Assembly (NCBI RefSeq): GCF_005863245.1
Contig: NZ_VBUT01000003.1
Location: 620,001-684,000 of the forward strand
DNA: 64,000 bases
Direction: 5' to 3'
Origin: Nocardia cyriacigeorgica
GTDB lineage: Bacteria; Actinomycetota; Actinomycetes; Mycobacteriales; Mycobacteriaceae
This document shows, in pieces, positions 16,799 to 29,002 of this stretch. The translations under genes were made by a program, and so were the position numbers. Below the pieces are notes generated by a model, which saw nothing but the letters and a program-made list of their open reading frames with translations, was not told the origin of the DNA and did no database searches. Numbering within the stretch: position 1 is the first letter of the stretch; every line of letters begins with the position of its first letter.

Positions 16799-18141
16799 GC
16801 GACGGGCTGTTCGAGGTCCCCGGCGCGGCGCCGGGCACCCCCGATACCGACCTCACCTTCCGCGGACCCGGCGCGGCGGCTCCACTGGCCGTTCGGATGC
16901 GCCCGGCCACGCTGGAGGAGGTCCTCGGCCAGCAGCATCTGCTCGGCCCCGGGTCTCCGCTGCGCAGGCTGATCGAGGGCTCCGGGGCGGCGTCGGTGCT
17001 GCTCTACGGCCCGCCCGGCACCGGAAAGACCACGCTGGCCTCGCTGATCTCCCAGGCCACCGGCCGACGTTTCGAGGCCCTGTCGGCGCTGTCGGCCGGT
17101 GTCAAAGAGGTGCGCGCGGTCATCGACCTCGCGCGCAGGCGGCTGACCGCGGGCGAGCAGACGGTGCTGTTCATCGACGAGGTGCACCGCTTCTCCAAGA
17201 CCCAGCAGGACGCGCTGCTGGCCGCGGTGGAGAACCGGATCGTGCTGCTGGTCGGCGCGACCACGGAGAACCCCTCGTTCTCCGTGGTCTCGCCGCTGCT
17301 GTCGCGATCGCTGGTGCTGCAACTGCGCTCGCTGACCGACGACGATATCCGCGCGGTCCTGCGGCGCGCGATCGACGATGCGCGCGGCCTGGACGGGCAG
17401 TACACCGTCACCGACGCCGCCCTCGACCACATCGTGCGCATCGCCGGAGGCGATGCCCGCCGGGCGCTCACCGCGCTGGAGGCGTCGGCGGAATCCTCGC
17501 TGGACGGCACCGTCGACGTGGATCTGGTGGAGGCCAGCGTCGACAAGGCCGCCGTGCGCTACGACCGCGCCGGTGACCAGCACTACGACGTGATCAGCGC
17601 GTTCATCAAATCCATTCGCGGATCCGATGTCGACGCCGCGCTGCACTACCTGGCCAGGATGCTGAGTGCGGGGGAGGACCCGCGGTTCATCGCGCGCAGG
17701 CTGATGATCCATGCCAGTGAGGACATCGGCATGGCCGATCCGACGGCATTGCAGACCGCAACGGCGGCGGCGCAGGTCGTGCAACTGGTCGGATTGCCCG
17801 AATGCCGGCTCGCCCTGGCCCAGGCCACCATCCACCTGGCCACCGCACCCAAATCCGGCGCCGTGGTGGCGGCCATCGGGGCCGCCATGGCCGACGTCTC
17901 GGCGGGCAAGGCCGGTGCGGTCCCGCCGCATCTGCGCGACGGCCACTACGCGGGCGCGGAGCAGCTCGGCAACGCCGTGGGCTACCGCTATCCGCACAAC
18001 GATCCCGGCGGCGTGCTGGCCCAGCAGTACCCACCCGACGAACTCGTCGGCGTCGACTACTACCACCCGACCGATCACGGTCACGAGCGCGCGGTCGGTC
18101 CCCGCGTGGAGAAGTTGCGCCGCATCGTTCGCGGCGAGTGA
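16795..18141 (+). CDS. rarA: Replication-associated AAA+ ATPase RarA/MgsA
   Basis: This 448-residue clamp-loader-like AAA+ protein acts at stalled replication forks. Walker A is GPPGTGKTT at residues 72-80, Walker B FIDEVHRF at about 126-133, sensor 1 GATTENPSF, and the C-terminal MgsA tetramerisation region contains [14 protein letters not shown] and the [10 protein letters not shown] segment. The ATG follows GGGGG and overlaps the stop of a small leader ORF. The frame is open much further upstream but without similarity. alaS starts 78 bases downstream with its own -10. Confidence 0.94.
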   Translation: MSDGLFEVPGAAPGTPDTDLTFRGPGAAAPLAVRMRPATLEEVLGQQHLLGPGSPLRRLIEGSGAASVLLYGPPGTGKTTLASLISQATGRRFEALSALSAGVKEVRAVIDLARRRLTAGEQTVLFIDEVHRFSKTQQDALLAAVENRIVLLVGATTENPSFSVVSPLLSRSLVLQLRSLTDDDIRAVLRRAIDDARGLDGQYTVTDAALDHIVRIAGGDARRALTALEASAESSLDGTVDVDLVEASVDKAAVRYDRAGDQHYDVISAFIKSIRGSDVDAALHYLARMLSAGEDPRFIARRLMIHASEDIGMADPTALQTATAAAQVVQLVGLPECRLALAQATIHLATAPKSGAVVAAIGAAMADVSAGKAGAVPPHLRDGHYAGAEQLGNAVGYRYPHNDPGGVLAQQYPPDELVGVDYYHPTDHGHERAVGPRVEKLRRIVRGE

Positions 18142-18205
18142 GCCACCGGGCAGCGGGTGTGAGCTGCTCGGCCGACTCGATGAAAAACCGGGTGCACCGC
18201 ACCGG

Positions 18206-18211
18206 TAGGCT
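18206..18211 (+). promoter_or_regulatory. -10 hexamer for leaderless alaS
   Basis: TAGGCT fits TANNNT and ends 8 bases before the alaS GTG. There is no ribosome binding site, so initiation on a leaderless mRNA is likely. Confidence 0.6.
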
Positions 18212-18219
18212 GGATATTT

Positions 18220-20886
18220 GTGCAGACCCACGAGATCCGACGGCGATTCCTGGACCATTTCGTGCGCGCCGGGCATACCGAGGTGCCCAGCGCCTCGTTG
18301 ATCCTCGACGACCCGAACCTGCTGTTCGTCAATGCGGGCATGGTCCAGTTCAAGCCGTATTTCCTCGGCCAGGAGACCCCGCCGTTCCCGCGGGCGACGA
18401 GCGTGCAGAAATGCGTGCGCACCGGGGATATCGAAGAAGTGGGCATCACCACCCGGCACAACACCTTCTTCCAGATGGCGGGCAACTTCTCCTTCGGTGA
18501 TTACTTCAAGGAGGGCGCGATCGCCTTCGCCTGGGAGCTGATCACCAAGTCGCAGGAGGACGGCGGCTACGGATTCGACCCCGAACGGATCTGGGTCACC
18601 GCCTACGAATCCGATCCGGAGGCCGCCGAGATCTGGCGCCGCGTCGCCGGGATCCCCGAAGAGCGCATCCAGTTCCGCGACGGCAAGGACAACTACTGGG
18701 ACATGGGCGTGCCCGGTCCCGGTGGCCCCTGCTCGGAGATCTACTACGACCGCGGCCCCGAATACGGCAAGGACGGCGGCCCGGTCGCCGACGAGGACCG
18801 CTACCTCGAGATCTGGAACCTGGTCTTCATGCAGGACATCCGCGGTGAGCTGAGCCCCAAGCTCGGCCATCCGCCGGTCGGGGTGCTGCCGAAGAAGAAC
18901 ATCGACACCGGCATGGGCATCGAGCGCATCGCGCTGCTGCTGCAGGGCGTCGACAACGTCTACGAGACCGACCTGCTGCGCCCGATCATCGACAAGGCCG
19001 AGGCCCTGACCGGGCGCTCCTACGGTGTCGAGCACGCCGACGACGTGCGCTTCCGCGTCATCGCCGACCATGCCCGCACCGCCGCCATGCTGATCGCCGA
19101 CGGCGTCAACCCCGGCAACGACGGCCGCGGCTATGTGCTGCGCCGGCTGCTGCGCCGCATCGTGCGCTCGGCGCGGCTGCTCGGCGCCGAGAAGCCGGTG
19201 ATGGGCGAGTTCATGAAGGTCGTCAGCGAGCTGATGTCGCCGTCGTACCCGGAACTGGCCACCGACTACAGCCGCATCGAGACCGTCGCGGTGGGCGAGG
19301 AGTCGGCGTTCCTCAAGACGCTCAACACCGGCTCCAAGCTGTTCGACGACACCGCCGAGCAGGTCAAGGCCGCCGGCGGTAAGACGATCGCCGGGTCGGA
19401 CGCGTTCACCCTGCACGACACCTACGGCTTCCCCATCGACCTCACCCTGGAGATGGCCGCCGAGGCCGGGCTCTCGGTCGACGAAGAGGGCTTCCGCTCG
19501 CTGATGGCCGAGCAGCGCCGTCGCGCCAAGGAAGACGCCCAGGCCCGCAAGCACGCGCACGCCGACCTGTCGGTGTACAAGGAGCTCGTCGACCGTGGCG
19601 CCACCGAGTTCACCGGCTTCGACGAGCTGACCTCCGAGGCGCACGTGCTGGCGCTGATCGCCGACGGTGTCCGGGTGCCGGCGGCCACCGCGGGCCACGA
19701 TGTCGAGGTGATCCTCGACCGCAGCCCGCTCTACGCCGAGTCCGGCGGTCAGATCGCCGACCGCGGCTCCATCACCGCCTCCGGGCTGAAACTGCGCGTC
19801 AACGACGTGCAGAAGATCGCCAAGAAGGTGTGGGTACACAAGTGCACCGTGGAGCAGGGCCAGATCACCGAGGGTGACGTGGTGCTCGCCCAGGCCGATC
19901 CGGCGTGGCGGCGCGGCGCGACCCAGGGCCACTCCGGTACCCACATGGTGCACGCCGCGCTGCGTCAGGTGCTCGGACCCAACGCCGTGCAGGCCGGTTC
20001 GCTGAACAAGCCGGGCTATCTGCGCTTCGACTTCAACTGGCAGGGCCAGCTCTCCGAACAGCAGAAGGCCGATATCGAGGCCGTCTCCAACGACGGCGTC
20101 GGCGCCGACTACCCGGTCAACACCTTCATCACCGATCTGCCCAAGGCCAAGCAGATGGGCGCGCTCGCGCTCTTCGGCGAGAACTACGGCGACCAGGTGC
20201 GCGTGGTGGAGATCGGCGGCCCGTTCTCGATGGAGCTGTGCGGTGGCACGCATGTGCAGCACTCCTCGCAGATCGGCCCGATCACCCTGCTCGGTGAGTC
20301 CTCGGTCGGCTCCGGTGTGCGGCGCGTGGAAGCCTTCGTCGGCCTGGACTCCTACAAGTACCTGGCCAAGGAGCGCGCGCTGCTGGCCGGTGTCGCCTCC
20401 GCGCTGAAGGTGCCCTCCGACGAGGTCCCCGCCCGGGTGGAGCAGCTGGTCGAGCGGCTGAAGGTGGCCGAGAAGGAACTCGAGCGCACCAAGATCGCCG
20501 CGGTGCTCGCGTCCGCGGGCACGCTGGCCGACGGCGCCGAACGTCTCGGTGACCTGCTGCTGGTCGCCGCCGCCGCGCCCGAGGGCGTGGCCGCGGGCGA
20601 TCTGCGCACGCTCGCCACCGATGTGCGCGGGCGGCTCGGCAGCAACCCGGCCATCGTGGTGCTGCTCGGCAACACCGACGGCAAGGTGCCGTTCGTGGTC
20701 GCGGTGAACAAACCGGCCCAGGAACTCGGCGTCAAGGCCGGTGATCTCGTCGCCAGCTTCGGCCCGGCCATCTCCGGCCGTGGCGGTGGTAAGCCGGAAA
20801 TGGCCCAGGGTGCGGGCTCGGATCCGTCGGGTATCGCGGCCGGACTGGCCGCGGTCCGTGCCCGGGTGGCCGAACTCGCCGGCTGA
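18220..20886 (+). CDS. alaS: Alanyl-tRNA synthetase
   Basis: This 888-residue class II synthetase has the complete set of AlaRS modules. The catalytic core begins at [21 protein letters not shown] and includes [19 protein letters not shown]. The editing domain carries zinc motifs GHSGTHMVH (HxxxH) and CGGTHV (CxxxH), and the C-terminal oligomerisation region ends with [14 protein letters not shown]. The GTG start has no Shine-Dalgarno but a perfectly placed -10. The stop overlaps the ruvX ATG by one base (TGATG), starting a four-gene operon. Confidence 0.98.
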   Translation: MQTHEIRRRFLDHFVRAGHTEVPSASLILDDPNLLFVNAGMVQFKPYFLGQETPPFPRATSVQKCVRTGDIEEVGITTRHNTFFQMAGNFSFGDYFKEGAIAFAWELITKSQEDGGYGFDPERIWVTAYESDPEAAEIWRRVAGIPEERIQFRDGKDNYWDMGVPGPGGPCSEIYYDRGPEYGKDGGPVADEDRYLEIWNLVFMQDIRGELSPKLGHPPVGVLPKKNIDTGMGIERIALLLQGVDNVYETDLLRPIIDKAEALTGRSYGVEHADDVRFRVIADHARTAAMLIADGVNPGNDGRGYVLRRLLRRIVRSARLLGAEKPVMGEFMKVVSELMSPSYPELATDYSRIETVAVGEESAFLKTLNTGSKLFDDTAEQVKAAGGKTIAGSDAFTLHDTYGFPIDLTLEMAAEAGLSVDEEGFRSLMAEQRRRAKEDAQARKHAHADLSVYKELVDRGATEFTGFDELTSEAHVLALIADGVRVPAATAGHDVEVILDRSPLYAESGGQIADRGSITASGLKLRVNDVQKIAKKVWVHKCTVEQGQITEGDVVLAQADPAWRRGATQGHSGTHMVHAALRQVLGPNAVQAGSLNKPGYLRFDFNWQGQLSEQQKADIEAVSNDGVGADYPVNTFITDLPKAKQMGALALFGENYGDQVRVVEIGGPFSMELCGGTHVQHSSQIGPITLLGESSVGSGVRRVEAFVGLDSYKYLAKERALLAGVASALKVPSDEVPARVEQLVERLKVAEKELERTKIAAVLASAGTLADGAERLGDLLLVAAAAPEGVAAGDLRTLATDVRGRLGSNPAIVVLLGNTDGKVPFVVAVNKPAQELGVKAGDLVASFGPAISGRGGGKPEMAQGAGSDPSGIAAGLAAVRARVAELAG

Positions 20887-21443
20887 TGGGTGAACCCGCA
20901 CGCACCGAACACCGGGGCGATCGGCCGGATCCGGCCACCGACCCGGGACGGGGCAGGCGCATCGCCATCGATGTGGGCAGCGTGCGCATCGGGGTCGCCT
21001 CCAGCGACCCCGACGGCATCCTCGCCACCCCGGTGGAAACCGTGCCGCGCGCCAAACCGAACCCGCGCGCGGCGGGTCCCGGACCCGACATCGCCAGAAT
21101 TGCCGATATTGTGCGGGAATACGAGGCCGTCGAAATCATCGTCGGCTTGCCGCGCACCTTACGCGGGGAAAAGGGCACTGCCGCTACGCTGGCAATCGCA
21201 TTCGCCGATCGTTTGCGGTCGGTGGTCGCGCCGGTGCCGGTACGGCTTTCCGACGAACGTTTGACTACGGTGTCAGCTGCACGTGCATTGCGGGACAGCG
21301 GAGTTCGCGCACGCGGCCAGCGGCAGGTGATCGATCAAGCGGCTGCCGTGTCGATCCTGCAGGGATGGTTGGACGAACGGAGTTCGGTGTTGAAGTCGGT
21401 CGAAGAAGCGGTACGCCGCGCGTCGTCCGGAGACGATGCATGA
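20886..21443 (+). CDS. ruvX: Holliday junction resolvase-like protein RuvX (YqgF)
   Basis: This 185-residue YqgF-fold nuclease is implicated in pre-16S rRNA 5' end processing and in recombination. The RNase H-like core shows [18 protein letters not shown] (first catalytic Asp), [26 protein letters not shown] and a final [15 protein letters not shown] with the last acidic residue. About 25 polar residues precede the core. It overlaps alaS by 1 base and mltG by 4 (ATGA), the conserved alaS-ruvX-mltG order. Confidence 0.95.
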   Translation: MGEPARTEHRGDRPDPATDPGRGRRIAIDVGSVRIGVASSDPDGILATPVETVPRAKPNPRAAGPGPDIARIADIVREYEAVEIIVGLPRTLRGEKGTAATLAIAFADRLRSVVAPVPVRLSDERLTTVSAARALRDSGVRARGQRQVIDQAAAVSILQGWLDERSSVLKSVEEAVRRASSGDDA

Positions 21444-22960
21444 CGGATCGGTGGGCGCGGGCCGAAGAACGCTACCGTCAGCGGGAAGCCGACCGGCGCT
21501 ACCGCCGCGACGATCAAGCGTGGGGGCGGGACAGTCGCGCGGAAGCGGATGTGGCGGGGGACGCCGAGGACGAGTGGAACTATCTCGACGACGACGACAC
21601 CACCGTCATCCCCCGGTACACCGACGACGATGACCTGATCGAGCCCGAGCCCGAGCCGGAGCCGGAGCCCGAGCCGGAACCGGTCCGGCGGAGCGCCACC
21701 CGCACCAAGAGCGCGGCGCGGTCGCGACCACGGGTGGAAACGGCTGCGGCCCGGCGCGGCGCACGGCAACGCCCGGGTGCGCGTTCCAAGAAGAAGTCGA
21801 GGGTGGCCTCCCGGAAGGCGGCCGAGCGCAAACGGCGCAGGCGCACCATGCTGGCCGTCGCGGCGGTCTTCGCCGTGCTGTTCGTCGGCGCGGCCGGATT
21901 CGCGGGCATGAAGCTGATGGACGATTACGCCCCCGCCGAGGATTTCGCCGGGCCGGCCGGACCGCCGGTGGTGGTGCGGGTGCATCCGGGCGAGACCGCG
22001 ACCGAGATCGCCGACACGATGGCCGACAAGGGCGTGGTCGCCAGTAGCGCCGCCTTCTACGAAGCCGCCGTGCGCAATTCGAATATGAACTCGGTGCAGC
22101 CCGGGTATTACGCGATCCCGAGTCACAGCCCGGCCGCCGACGCGGTGGCGGCGCTGGTGAAACCCGAGTCGCGGGTGGGCAATCTGGTCATCTCCGAGGG
22201 CAGGCAGCTGCACGACCAGCACGATGTGAACACCGGCGCGCGCAAGGAAGGCATCTACACCAAGATCGCCGCCGCCAGCTGCATCGGTACCGACTGCGTC
22301 ACTTATCAGGAGCTGGAAGCCGCGGGCGCGGGCATGGATCTGGCAGCGCTCGGTGTGCCCCAATGGGCGATGGAATCGGTGCGCCAGGTCCCCGATCGGG
22401 CGCGTCAGCTGGAAGGGCTGATCGCCGCGGGCAGCTGGGATTTCGATCCGAGCGGCACACCGGAGCAGATCCTGAAGGAACTGGTCAGCGCCAGTGCCGC
22501 GCTCTACGAATCCACCGGCCTGCTGCAATCGGGCGGGGAGACCGGTCTGACGCCCTACGAATCGCTGATCGCCGCCTCACTGGTCGAACGCGAAGCGCTG
22601 CCGCAGGACATGGGCAAGGTCGCGCGGGTGATCGTGAACCGGCTGAAGGTCGACCAGCCGCTGCAATTCGACTCGACGGTGAACTACGCCCTCGACACCA
22701 CCGAGGTCGCCACCACCGACGCCGACCGCGCGCGGGTGACGCCATGGAACACCTACGCCATGGCCGGTCTGCCCGCCACGCCCATCGCGGCGCCGTCGGC
22801 GGCGGCGCTGCGGGCGGTGGAGCAACCCGAGCCGGGGCCGTGGCTGTACTTCGTCACCATCGATAAGCAGGGCACCACGTTGTTCACCCAGAGCTACACC
22901 GAGCATCTGCGCAATATCGACCGTGCCATGGAGAGCGGGATCCTCGACAGTGGCCGCTGA
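21440..22960 (+). CDS. mltG: Endolytic murein transglycosylase MltG
   Basis: This 506-residue inner-membrane lytic transglycosylase cuts nascent glycan strands. A long cytoplasmic N-terminus holds charged residues, seven EP dipeptides (residues 68-81) and a Lys/Arg-rich region. One TM segment follows (about 137-158), then the LysM-like and YceG catalytic domains. The catalytic Glu is in [25 protein letters not shown], with the substrate region [10 protein letters not shown] downstream. The ATG overlaps the ruvX stop. Cytoplasmic tails this long and acidic are larger than in E. coli MltG. Confidence 0.94.
   Translation: MTDRWARAEERYRQREADRRYRRDDQAWGRDSRAEADVAGDAEDEWNYLDDDDTTVIPRYTDDDDLIEPEPEPEPEPEPEPVRRSATRTKSAARSRPRVETAAARRGARQRPGARSKKKSRVASRKAAERKRRRRTMLAVAAVFAVLFVGAAGFAGMKLMDDYAPAEDFAGPAGPPVVVRVHPGETATEIADTMADKGVVASSAAFYEAAVRNSNMNSVQPGYYAIPSHSPAADAVAALVKPESRVGNLVISEGRQLHDQHDVNTGARKEGIYTKIAAASCIGTDCVTYQELEAAGAGMDLAALGVPQWAMESVRQVPDRARQLEGLIAAGSWDFDPSGTPEQILKELVSASAALYESTGLLQSGGETGLTPYESLIAASLVEREALPQDMGKVARVIVNRLKVDQPLQFDSTVNYALDTTEVATTDADRARVTPWNTYAMAGLPATPIAAPSAAALRAVEQPEPGPWLYFVTIDKQGTTLFTQSYTEHLRNIDRAMESGILDSGR
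21641..21682 (+). repeat. Glu-Pro dipeptide repeat in mltG
   Basis: Seven consecutive six-base units (GAGCCC/GAGCCG variants) encode EP repeats in the cytoplasmic tail of MltG. Such tracts are prone to copy-number change between strains. Confidence 0.85.
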
Positions 22961-23783
22961 GTTCTCCGGCGCCGAGGTCCGCAAGGCGGCGGTGCTCGGC
23001 AGCCCCATCGCGCATTCGCGGTCGCCGCAACTGCATCTGGCGGCCTACCGTGCGCTCGGCCTGCCGTGGACCTATGAGCGCATCGAATGCACCGCCGAAC
23101 AGTTGCCTGAACTGGTGGACGGGCTCGGTCCCGAATGGGTCGGCCTGTCGGTGACCATGCCGGGCAAGGAAGCCGCGCTGGCCTACGCCACCGAACGCAC
23201 CGAGCGCGCGGAGCTGGTCGGCTCGGCCAACACCCTGGTGCGGATCGACGGCGGCTGGCGCGCGGACTGCACCGACGTCGACGGTGTGCTCGGCGCGCTG
23301 TGTGGCGGCGGGGTCGACACGCTGTCGGAGGCGATGGTGCTCGGTGCCGGCGGTACCGCCCGTCCGGCGCTGCTGGCCCTGGCCGAACTCGGTGCCACGG
23401 CGGTGACGATCGTGGCCCGCGATGCCGGACGGGCCGCGAGCGCGGTCGAACTCGCGCACCGGCTCGGGCTCACCGCCACCGTGATCGGTTTCGACCCGGC
23501 TGTGGTGGGCGCTGCCGCCCGCCGCTCCGGCGCCGCGGTGAGCACCGTCCCGCCCGCCGCCGCGGCTGTGGTCGCCGATGCGGTCGCCGCGGCACCGGTG
23601 GTGCTCGACGCGATCTACAACCCGTGGCCCACTCCGCTGGCCGAGGCGGTGGTCCGTGCCGGACACACCGTGGTCAGCGGTCTCGACATGCTGATCAACC
23701 AGGCGTACGGGCAGGTCGAGCAGTTCACCGGACGTCCGGCGCCACGCGCAGCGATGGCCGCCGCACTCGACAGCGTGCGCTGA
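22950..23783 (+). CDS. aroE: Shikimate dehydrogenase
   Basis: This 277-residue enzyme reduces 3-dehydroshikimate to shikimate with NADPH. The substrate-binding motif is GSPIAHSRSPQLHLAAY, the catalytic lysine region LSVTMPGKEAAL, and the dinucleotide motif VLGAGGTARPAL. The C-terminal GLDMLINQAYGQ segment is also conserved. The GTG at 22950 overlaps the end of mltG by 11 bases and was preferred over an ATG nine codons earlier. Its stop is 7 bases from that of the convergent trpB. Confidence 0.94.
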   Translation: MAAEFSGAEVRKAAVLGSPIAHSRSPQLHLAAYRALGLPWTYERIECTAEQLPELVDGLGPEWVGLSVTMPGKEAALAYATERTERAELVGSANTLVRIDGGWRADCTDVDGVLGALCGGGVDTLSEAMVLGAGGTARPALLALAELGATAVTIVARDAGRAASAVELAHRLGLTATVIGFDPAVVGAAARRSGAAVSTVPPAAAAVVADAVAAAPVVLDAIYNPWPTPLAEAVVRAGHTVVSGLDMLINQAYGQVEQFTGRPAPRAAMAAALDSVR

Positions 23784-23790
23784 GGCTCGT

Positions 23791-25026
23791 TCAGGGTTCG
23801 ATCCGTTCGGAGGCAATGGCGAGGTCTTTGTCGCCGCCACCGGACAGGCACAGCACCACCACTGTGTGCGGTGCCAGCTCACCGCGCTCGGCCCGCTCCA
23901 TCAGATGCCCCACCGCATGCGCGGATTCGAGGCCGGCGAGCACACCCTCGGTGCGGCTGAGCGCTCGCAGGCCACGCAAGGCGACGGCGTCGGTGGCGGT
24001 CCGTGCGCTCATCCGGCCGCTGTCGCGCAGATAGCTGAGTTCCGGGCCGACGCCCGGGTAGTCGAGCCCGGCGGCGATGCTGTGGGTGCGGATGATCTGG
24101 CCGTCGGCATCCTGGAGCAGGTAGCTGAACGTGCCATCCACCTCGCCGGGGCTTCCCGCGGTCAGGGTGGCGGCGTGCTCGCCTTCGGCCCCGCCACGGC
24201 CCGCGGCCTCGACCGCGACCAGCTCCACCTCGGCGTCGGCGGCGAAGGGGTGAAACAGTCCGAGCGCATTGCTGCCGCCGCCCACGCAGGCCAGCACGAG
24301 ATCGGGAAGCCTGCCTTCGGCGCGCAGGATATCCGCCCGCGCCTCGCGGCCGATCACCGTCTGGAAATCGCGCACCATCCGCGGATACGGCGCTGGCCCG
24401 ACCACCGTGCCGAGCAGGAGATGGGTGTGCGCCAGATTCTCCACCCAGTCACGGACCGAGGCGCTGATCGCCTCCTTGACCCGCCGCGTGCCGGTCTCGA
24501 CCGGCCGCACCTCGGCACCGAGCAACCGCATCCGTGCCACGGTGCTCGGCTGGCGCCGCATATCGTCGCCGCCCATGTAGATCACGCACTCCAGGCCGAG
24601 CATCGCGCAGACGGCGGCGACCGCGCCGCCGTGCTGGCCCGCGCCGGTTTCGGCCACGATCCTCGTCTTGCCCATGCGCTGCGCCAGCAGCGCCTGACCG
24701 AGGGCGTTGTTGATCTTGTGCGAGCCGGTGTGCGCCATGTCCTCGCGTTTGAGGTAGACCTTCAGGCCCGGCACACCCAGCGTCGCGGCGAAACGGGGTA
24801 CCTGATGCAACCGGGTCGGGCGTCCCACCCGATCGCGCAGCAGGGCGGTGAGTTGTTCGCCGAAGTCCGGATCGGTGCGGGCCAGCCGATAGGCGTGCTC
24901 GAGGTCTAGCAGCGCGGGCATCAGGCCTTCGGGAACGTAGCGGCCGCCGAACGCGCCGAATCTGCCGTTCTCGTCCGGATACACACCGTGCCGATATGCC
25001 GGCTGCACACCGAGATCGAGAACCAT
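23791..25026 (-). CDS. trpB: Stand-alone tryptophan synthase beta subunit
   Basis: This PLP enzyme of about 411 residues joins indole and serine to make tryptophan. PLP lysine lies in KREDMAHTGSHKINNALGQ, the catalytic Glu in AETGAGQHGG, the phosphate loop is GGGSNALGLF and the PLP serine is in CLSGGGDKD. Two family positions differ from classical TrpB: GVATA is GGAVA after the Glu, and GRGDKD is GGGDKD. No trpA or other trp gene is adjacent, so it is probably a paralogue. The ATG at 25026 has GAAGG upstream; a GTG six codons earlier is possible. Confidence 0.85.
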   Translation of the reverse strand: MVLDLGVQPAYRHGVYPDENGRFGAFGGRYVPEGLMPALLDLEHAYRLARTDPDFGEQLTALLRDRVGRPTRLHQVPRFAATLGVPGLKVYLKREDMAHTGSHKINNALGQALLAQRMGKTRIVAETGAGQHGGAVAAVCAMLGLECVIYMGGDDMRRQPSTVARMRLLGAEVRPVETGTRRVKEAISASVRDWVENLAHTHLLLGTVVGPAPYPRMVRDFQTVIGREARADILRAEGRLPDLVLACVGGGSNALGLFHPFAADAEVELVAVEAAGRGGAEGEHAATLTAGSPGEVDGTFSYLLQDADGQIIRTHSIAAGLDYPGVGPELSYLRDSGRMSARTATDAVALRGLRALSRTEGVLAGLESAHAVGHLMERAERGELAPHTVVVLCLSGGGDKDLAIASERIEP

Positions 25027-25194
25027 CCGCGCCTTCGCCTCCACCGTCGAGAACCGACCAGGAAGTCTCTACCAGTGCCGCGACCGCTTCACCATGGTTG
25101 GGAAACGCCGCAGTGAACTGGCGGTTATCGGATCGGGCGCCGACACGGCCAACTCTGTAACGGGTTCTAGTTTTGTGCGGAGGGGGCTGGGGTT

Positions 25195-25674
25195 ATGGTG
25201 GTCGGCATGACAGCTTGGGTGTTGCGGGCCACAGTGCTCGGTGCGCTGGTCGTCGGCTTGCGGGTCCTGCTGGGGTTCGGCATGGTGAACTGGCCGACGC
25301 AGGGCGCGTGGATGCGGTTGCTGTGCCTGGTGGTGATCATCGCCGCGGGCATCGGATGGGGCTTCCTCGACGGCCGTCGCGACCGGGCCGCGCATCCGGA
25401 GGGCGACGGTGGCGCCGACCTGACGATTCCGTGGCTGAAGGCCGCGGTGGCCGGTGGCCTCGCCAGCGGTGCGGTGTCCTGGATTCTGGATATGCTGCCC
25501 GGCTTCGCGCTCGGCGACAACGGCCTGCTGTTCGAAATGACCGCGGGTGCGTCGTTCATCGTGCTGCTGATCTTCATCCCGGCCCTGGCCGGAATCGCGC
25601 TCGGGCGCAGGTTCGGCGCCAAGAACGGCTCCGCCGCGACCGGCACTCACCAGCCGGTCGCGGCCGCATCCTGA
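25195..25674 (+). CDS. Small four-TM membrane protein (B-4DMT-like)
   Basis: This 159-residue protein has four hydrophobic segments (about residues 8-28, 38-55, 78-100 and 115-138). A short Arg/Asp-rich loop separates the second and third, and a polar tail ends it. The four-helix arrangement and GWGFLDGRRDR loop resemble the actinobacterial four-TM proteins annotated as B-4DMT family transporters. The substrate is unknown. AGGGGG eight bases before the ATG supports the start, and TAGTTT (25168-25173) is a possible -10. A strong terminator follows. Confidence 0.65.
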   Translation: MVVGMTAWVLRATVLGALVVGLRVLLGFGMVNWPTQGAWMRLLCLVVIIAAGIGWGFLDGRRDRAAHPEGDGGADLTIPWLKAAVAGGLASGAVSWILDMLPGFALGDNGLLFEMTAGASFIVLLIFIPALAGIALGRRFGAKNGSAATGTHQPVAAAS

Positions 25675-25676
25675 TT

Positions 25677-25711
25677 CGATGATCCCCCGGGGCGGCTCCG
25701 GGGGATCATCG
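25677..25711. terminator. Bidirectional terminator
   Basis: A perfect 14-bp stem CGATGATCCCCCGG / CCGGGGGATCATCG with the loop GGCGGCT sits exactly between two convergent genes, three bases past the first stop and six before the aroB stop. Confidence 0.85.
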
Positions 25712-25716
25712 GCGTC

Positions 25717-27688
<1,972 letters not shown>

Positions 27689-27692
<4 letters not shown>

Positions 27693-28906
27693 CGCGCCCG
27701 ACTGTCCGCGTCGGTCGGCGCCACATGCGGACGGGTGCTGATGCGCTTGACGTAGCTGGTGATGTTGTCGGAGGTCTCGGCGAGCGAATCACCGCCGAAC
27801 TTCTCCAGCGCCGCCTGCGCGAGCACCAGCGCCACCATCGATTCGGCCACCACGCCGGCCGCGGGCACCGCGCACACATCCGAACGCTGGTGAATCGCGA
27901 CGGCTTCCTCGCCGCTGCTCATATCGACCGTCGACAGCGCGCGCGGAACCGTGGAGATCGGCTTCATCGCCGCACGCACCCGCAGGGCTTCGCCATTGGT
28001 CATGCCGCCTTCCAGGCCACCGGCCCGGTTGGTCGAGCGCAGCACGCCGTCGGGGCCGGGCTTCATCTCGTCGTGGGCCTGGCTGCCGCGCCGGCGCGCG
28101 GTCTCGAAACCATCGCCCACCTCGACGCCCTTGATGGCCTGAATGCCCATGAGCGCGGCGGCCAGCCGCGAGTCGAGGCGATTCTCTCCGCTGGTGAACG
28201 AGCCGAGCCCGACCGGGAGTCCCTCCACCACGACCTCGACCACACCGCCGAGGGTGTCGCCATCCTTCTTCGCGGCCTCGATCTCGGCGATCATCGCCGC
28301 TTCGGCCTCGGCATCGAAGGCGCGCACCGGGCTGGCGTCGATCGCGTCCAGATCGGATGCGGTCGGGACATGGCCGGTGGTGTTGGCGGCGGTGCCGATC
28401 GAGATCACATGCGAGACGACCTCCACCCCGAACGCCTGGCGCAGGAACGCCCGTGCCACCGTGCCCGCGGCGACGCGGGCCGCGGTCTCGCGGGCGCTGG
28501 CCCGTTCGAGCACCGGGCGGGCATCGTCGAAGCCGTACTTGAGCATGCCCGAGTAGTCGGCGTGGCCCGGGCGGGGACGGGTCAACGGGGCATTGCGTGC
28601 CAGGTCGGCCAGTTCGGCCGGGTCCACTGGGTCGGCGGACATGACGGTGGTCCACTTCGGCCATTCGGAGTTGGCGACCTCGATGGCGACCGGGCCACCC
28701 ATGGTGCGACCGTGCCGGACACCGCCGACGATGGTGACCTTGTCGGCCTCGAACTTCATTCGGGCGCCGCGCCCGTAGCCGAGCCGACGGCGCGCCAATT
28801 GTGCGGAGATCTCGTCCGACGTCACCTCGACCCCGGCCACCATCCCCTCGAGGATGGCGACGAGAGCGGGACCATGGGATTCTCCAGCAGTTATCCAGCG
28901 CAGCAC
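27689..28906 (-). CDS. aroC: Chorismate synthase
   Basis: This 405-residue FMN-dependent lyase converts EPSP to chorismate, the branch point for aromatic amino acids. Signatures are [20 protein letters not shown] at the start, [41 protein letters not shown] and [15 protein letters not shown], with the C-terminal [17 protein letters not shown]. The GTG at 28906 gives the canonical N-terminus; the frame stays open upstream but without similarity. It overlaps aroK by 4 bases. The prepilin peptidase gene lies 96 bases upstream on the same strand. Confidence 0.96.
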
Positions 28907-29002
28907 GCCGTCCATCTTTCCATGTGGACGCTCCCGGCCGGGAAACCGGTCCACCGTGATCAGCGGCACCCTTCCCGCCTGCGCCGAATGGTTGTCGCGC
29001 GG

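Noticed and set aside
16609..20901. A 1,430-codon open frame on the minus strand opposite rarA and alaS.
   Set aside because: It is the mirror of two certain genes; long antisense frames are normal at this GC content and it has no recognisable domain.
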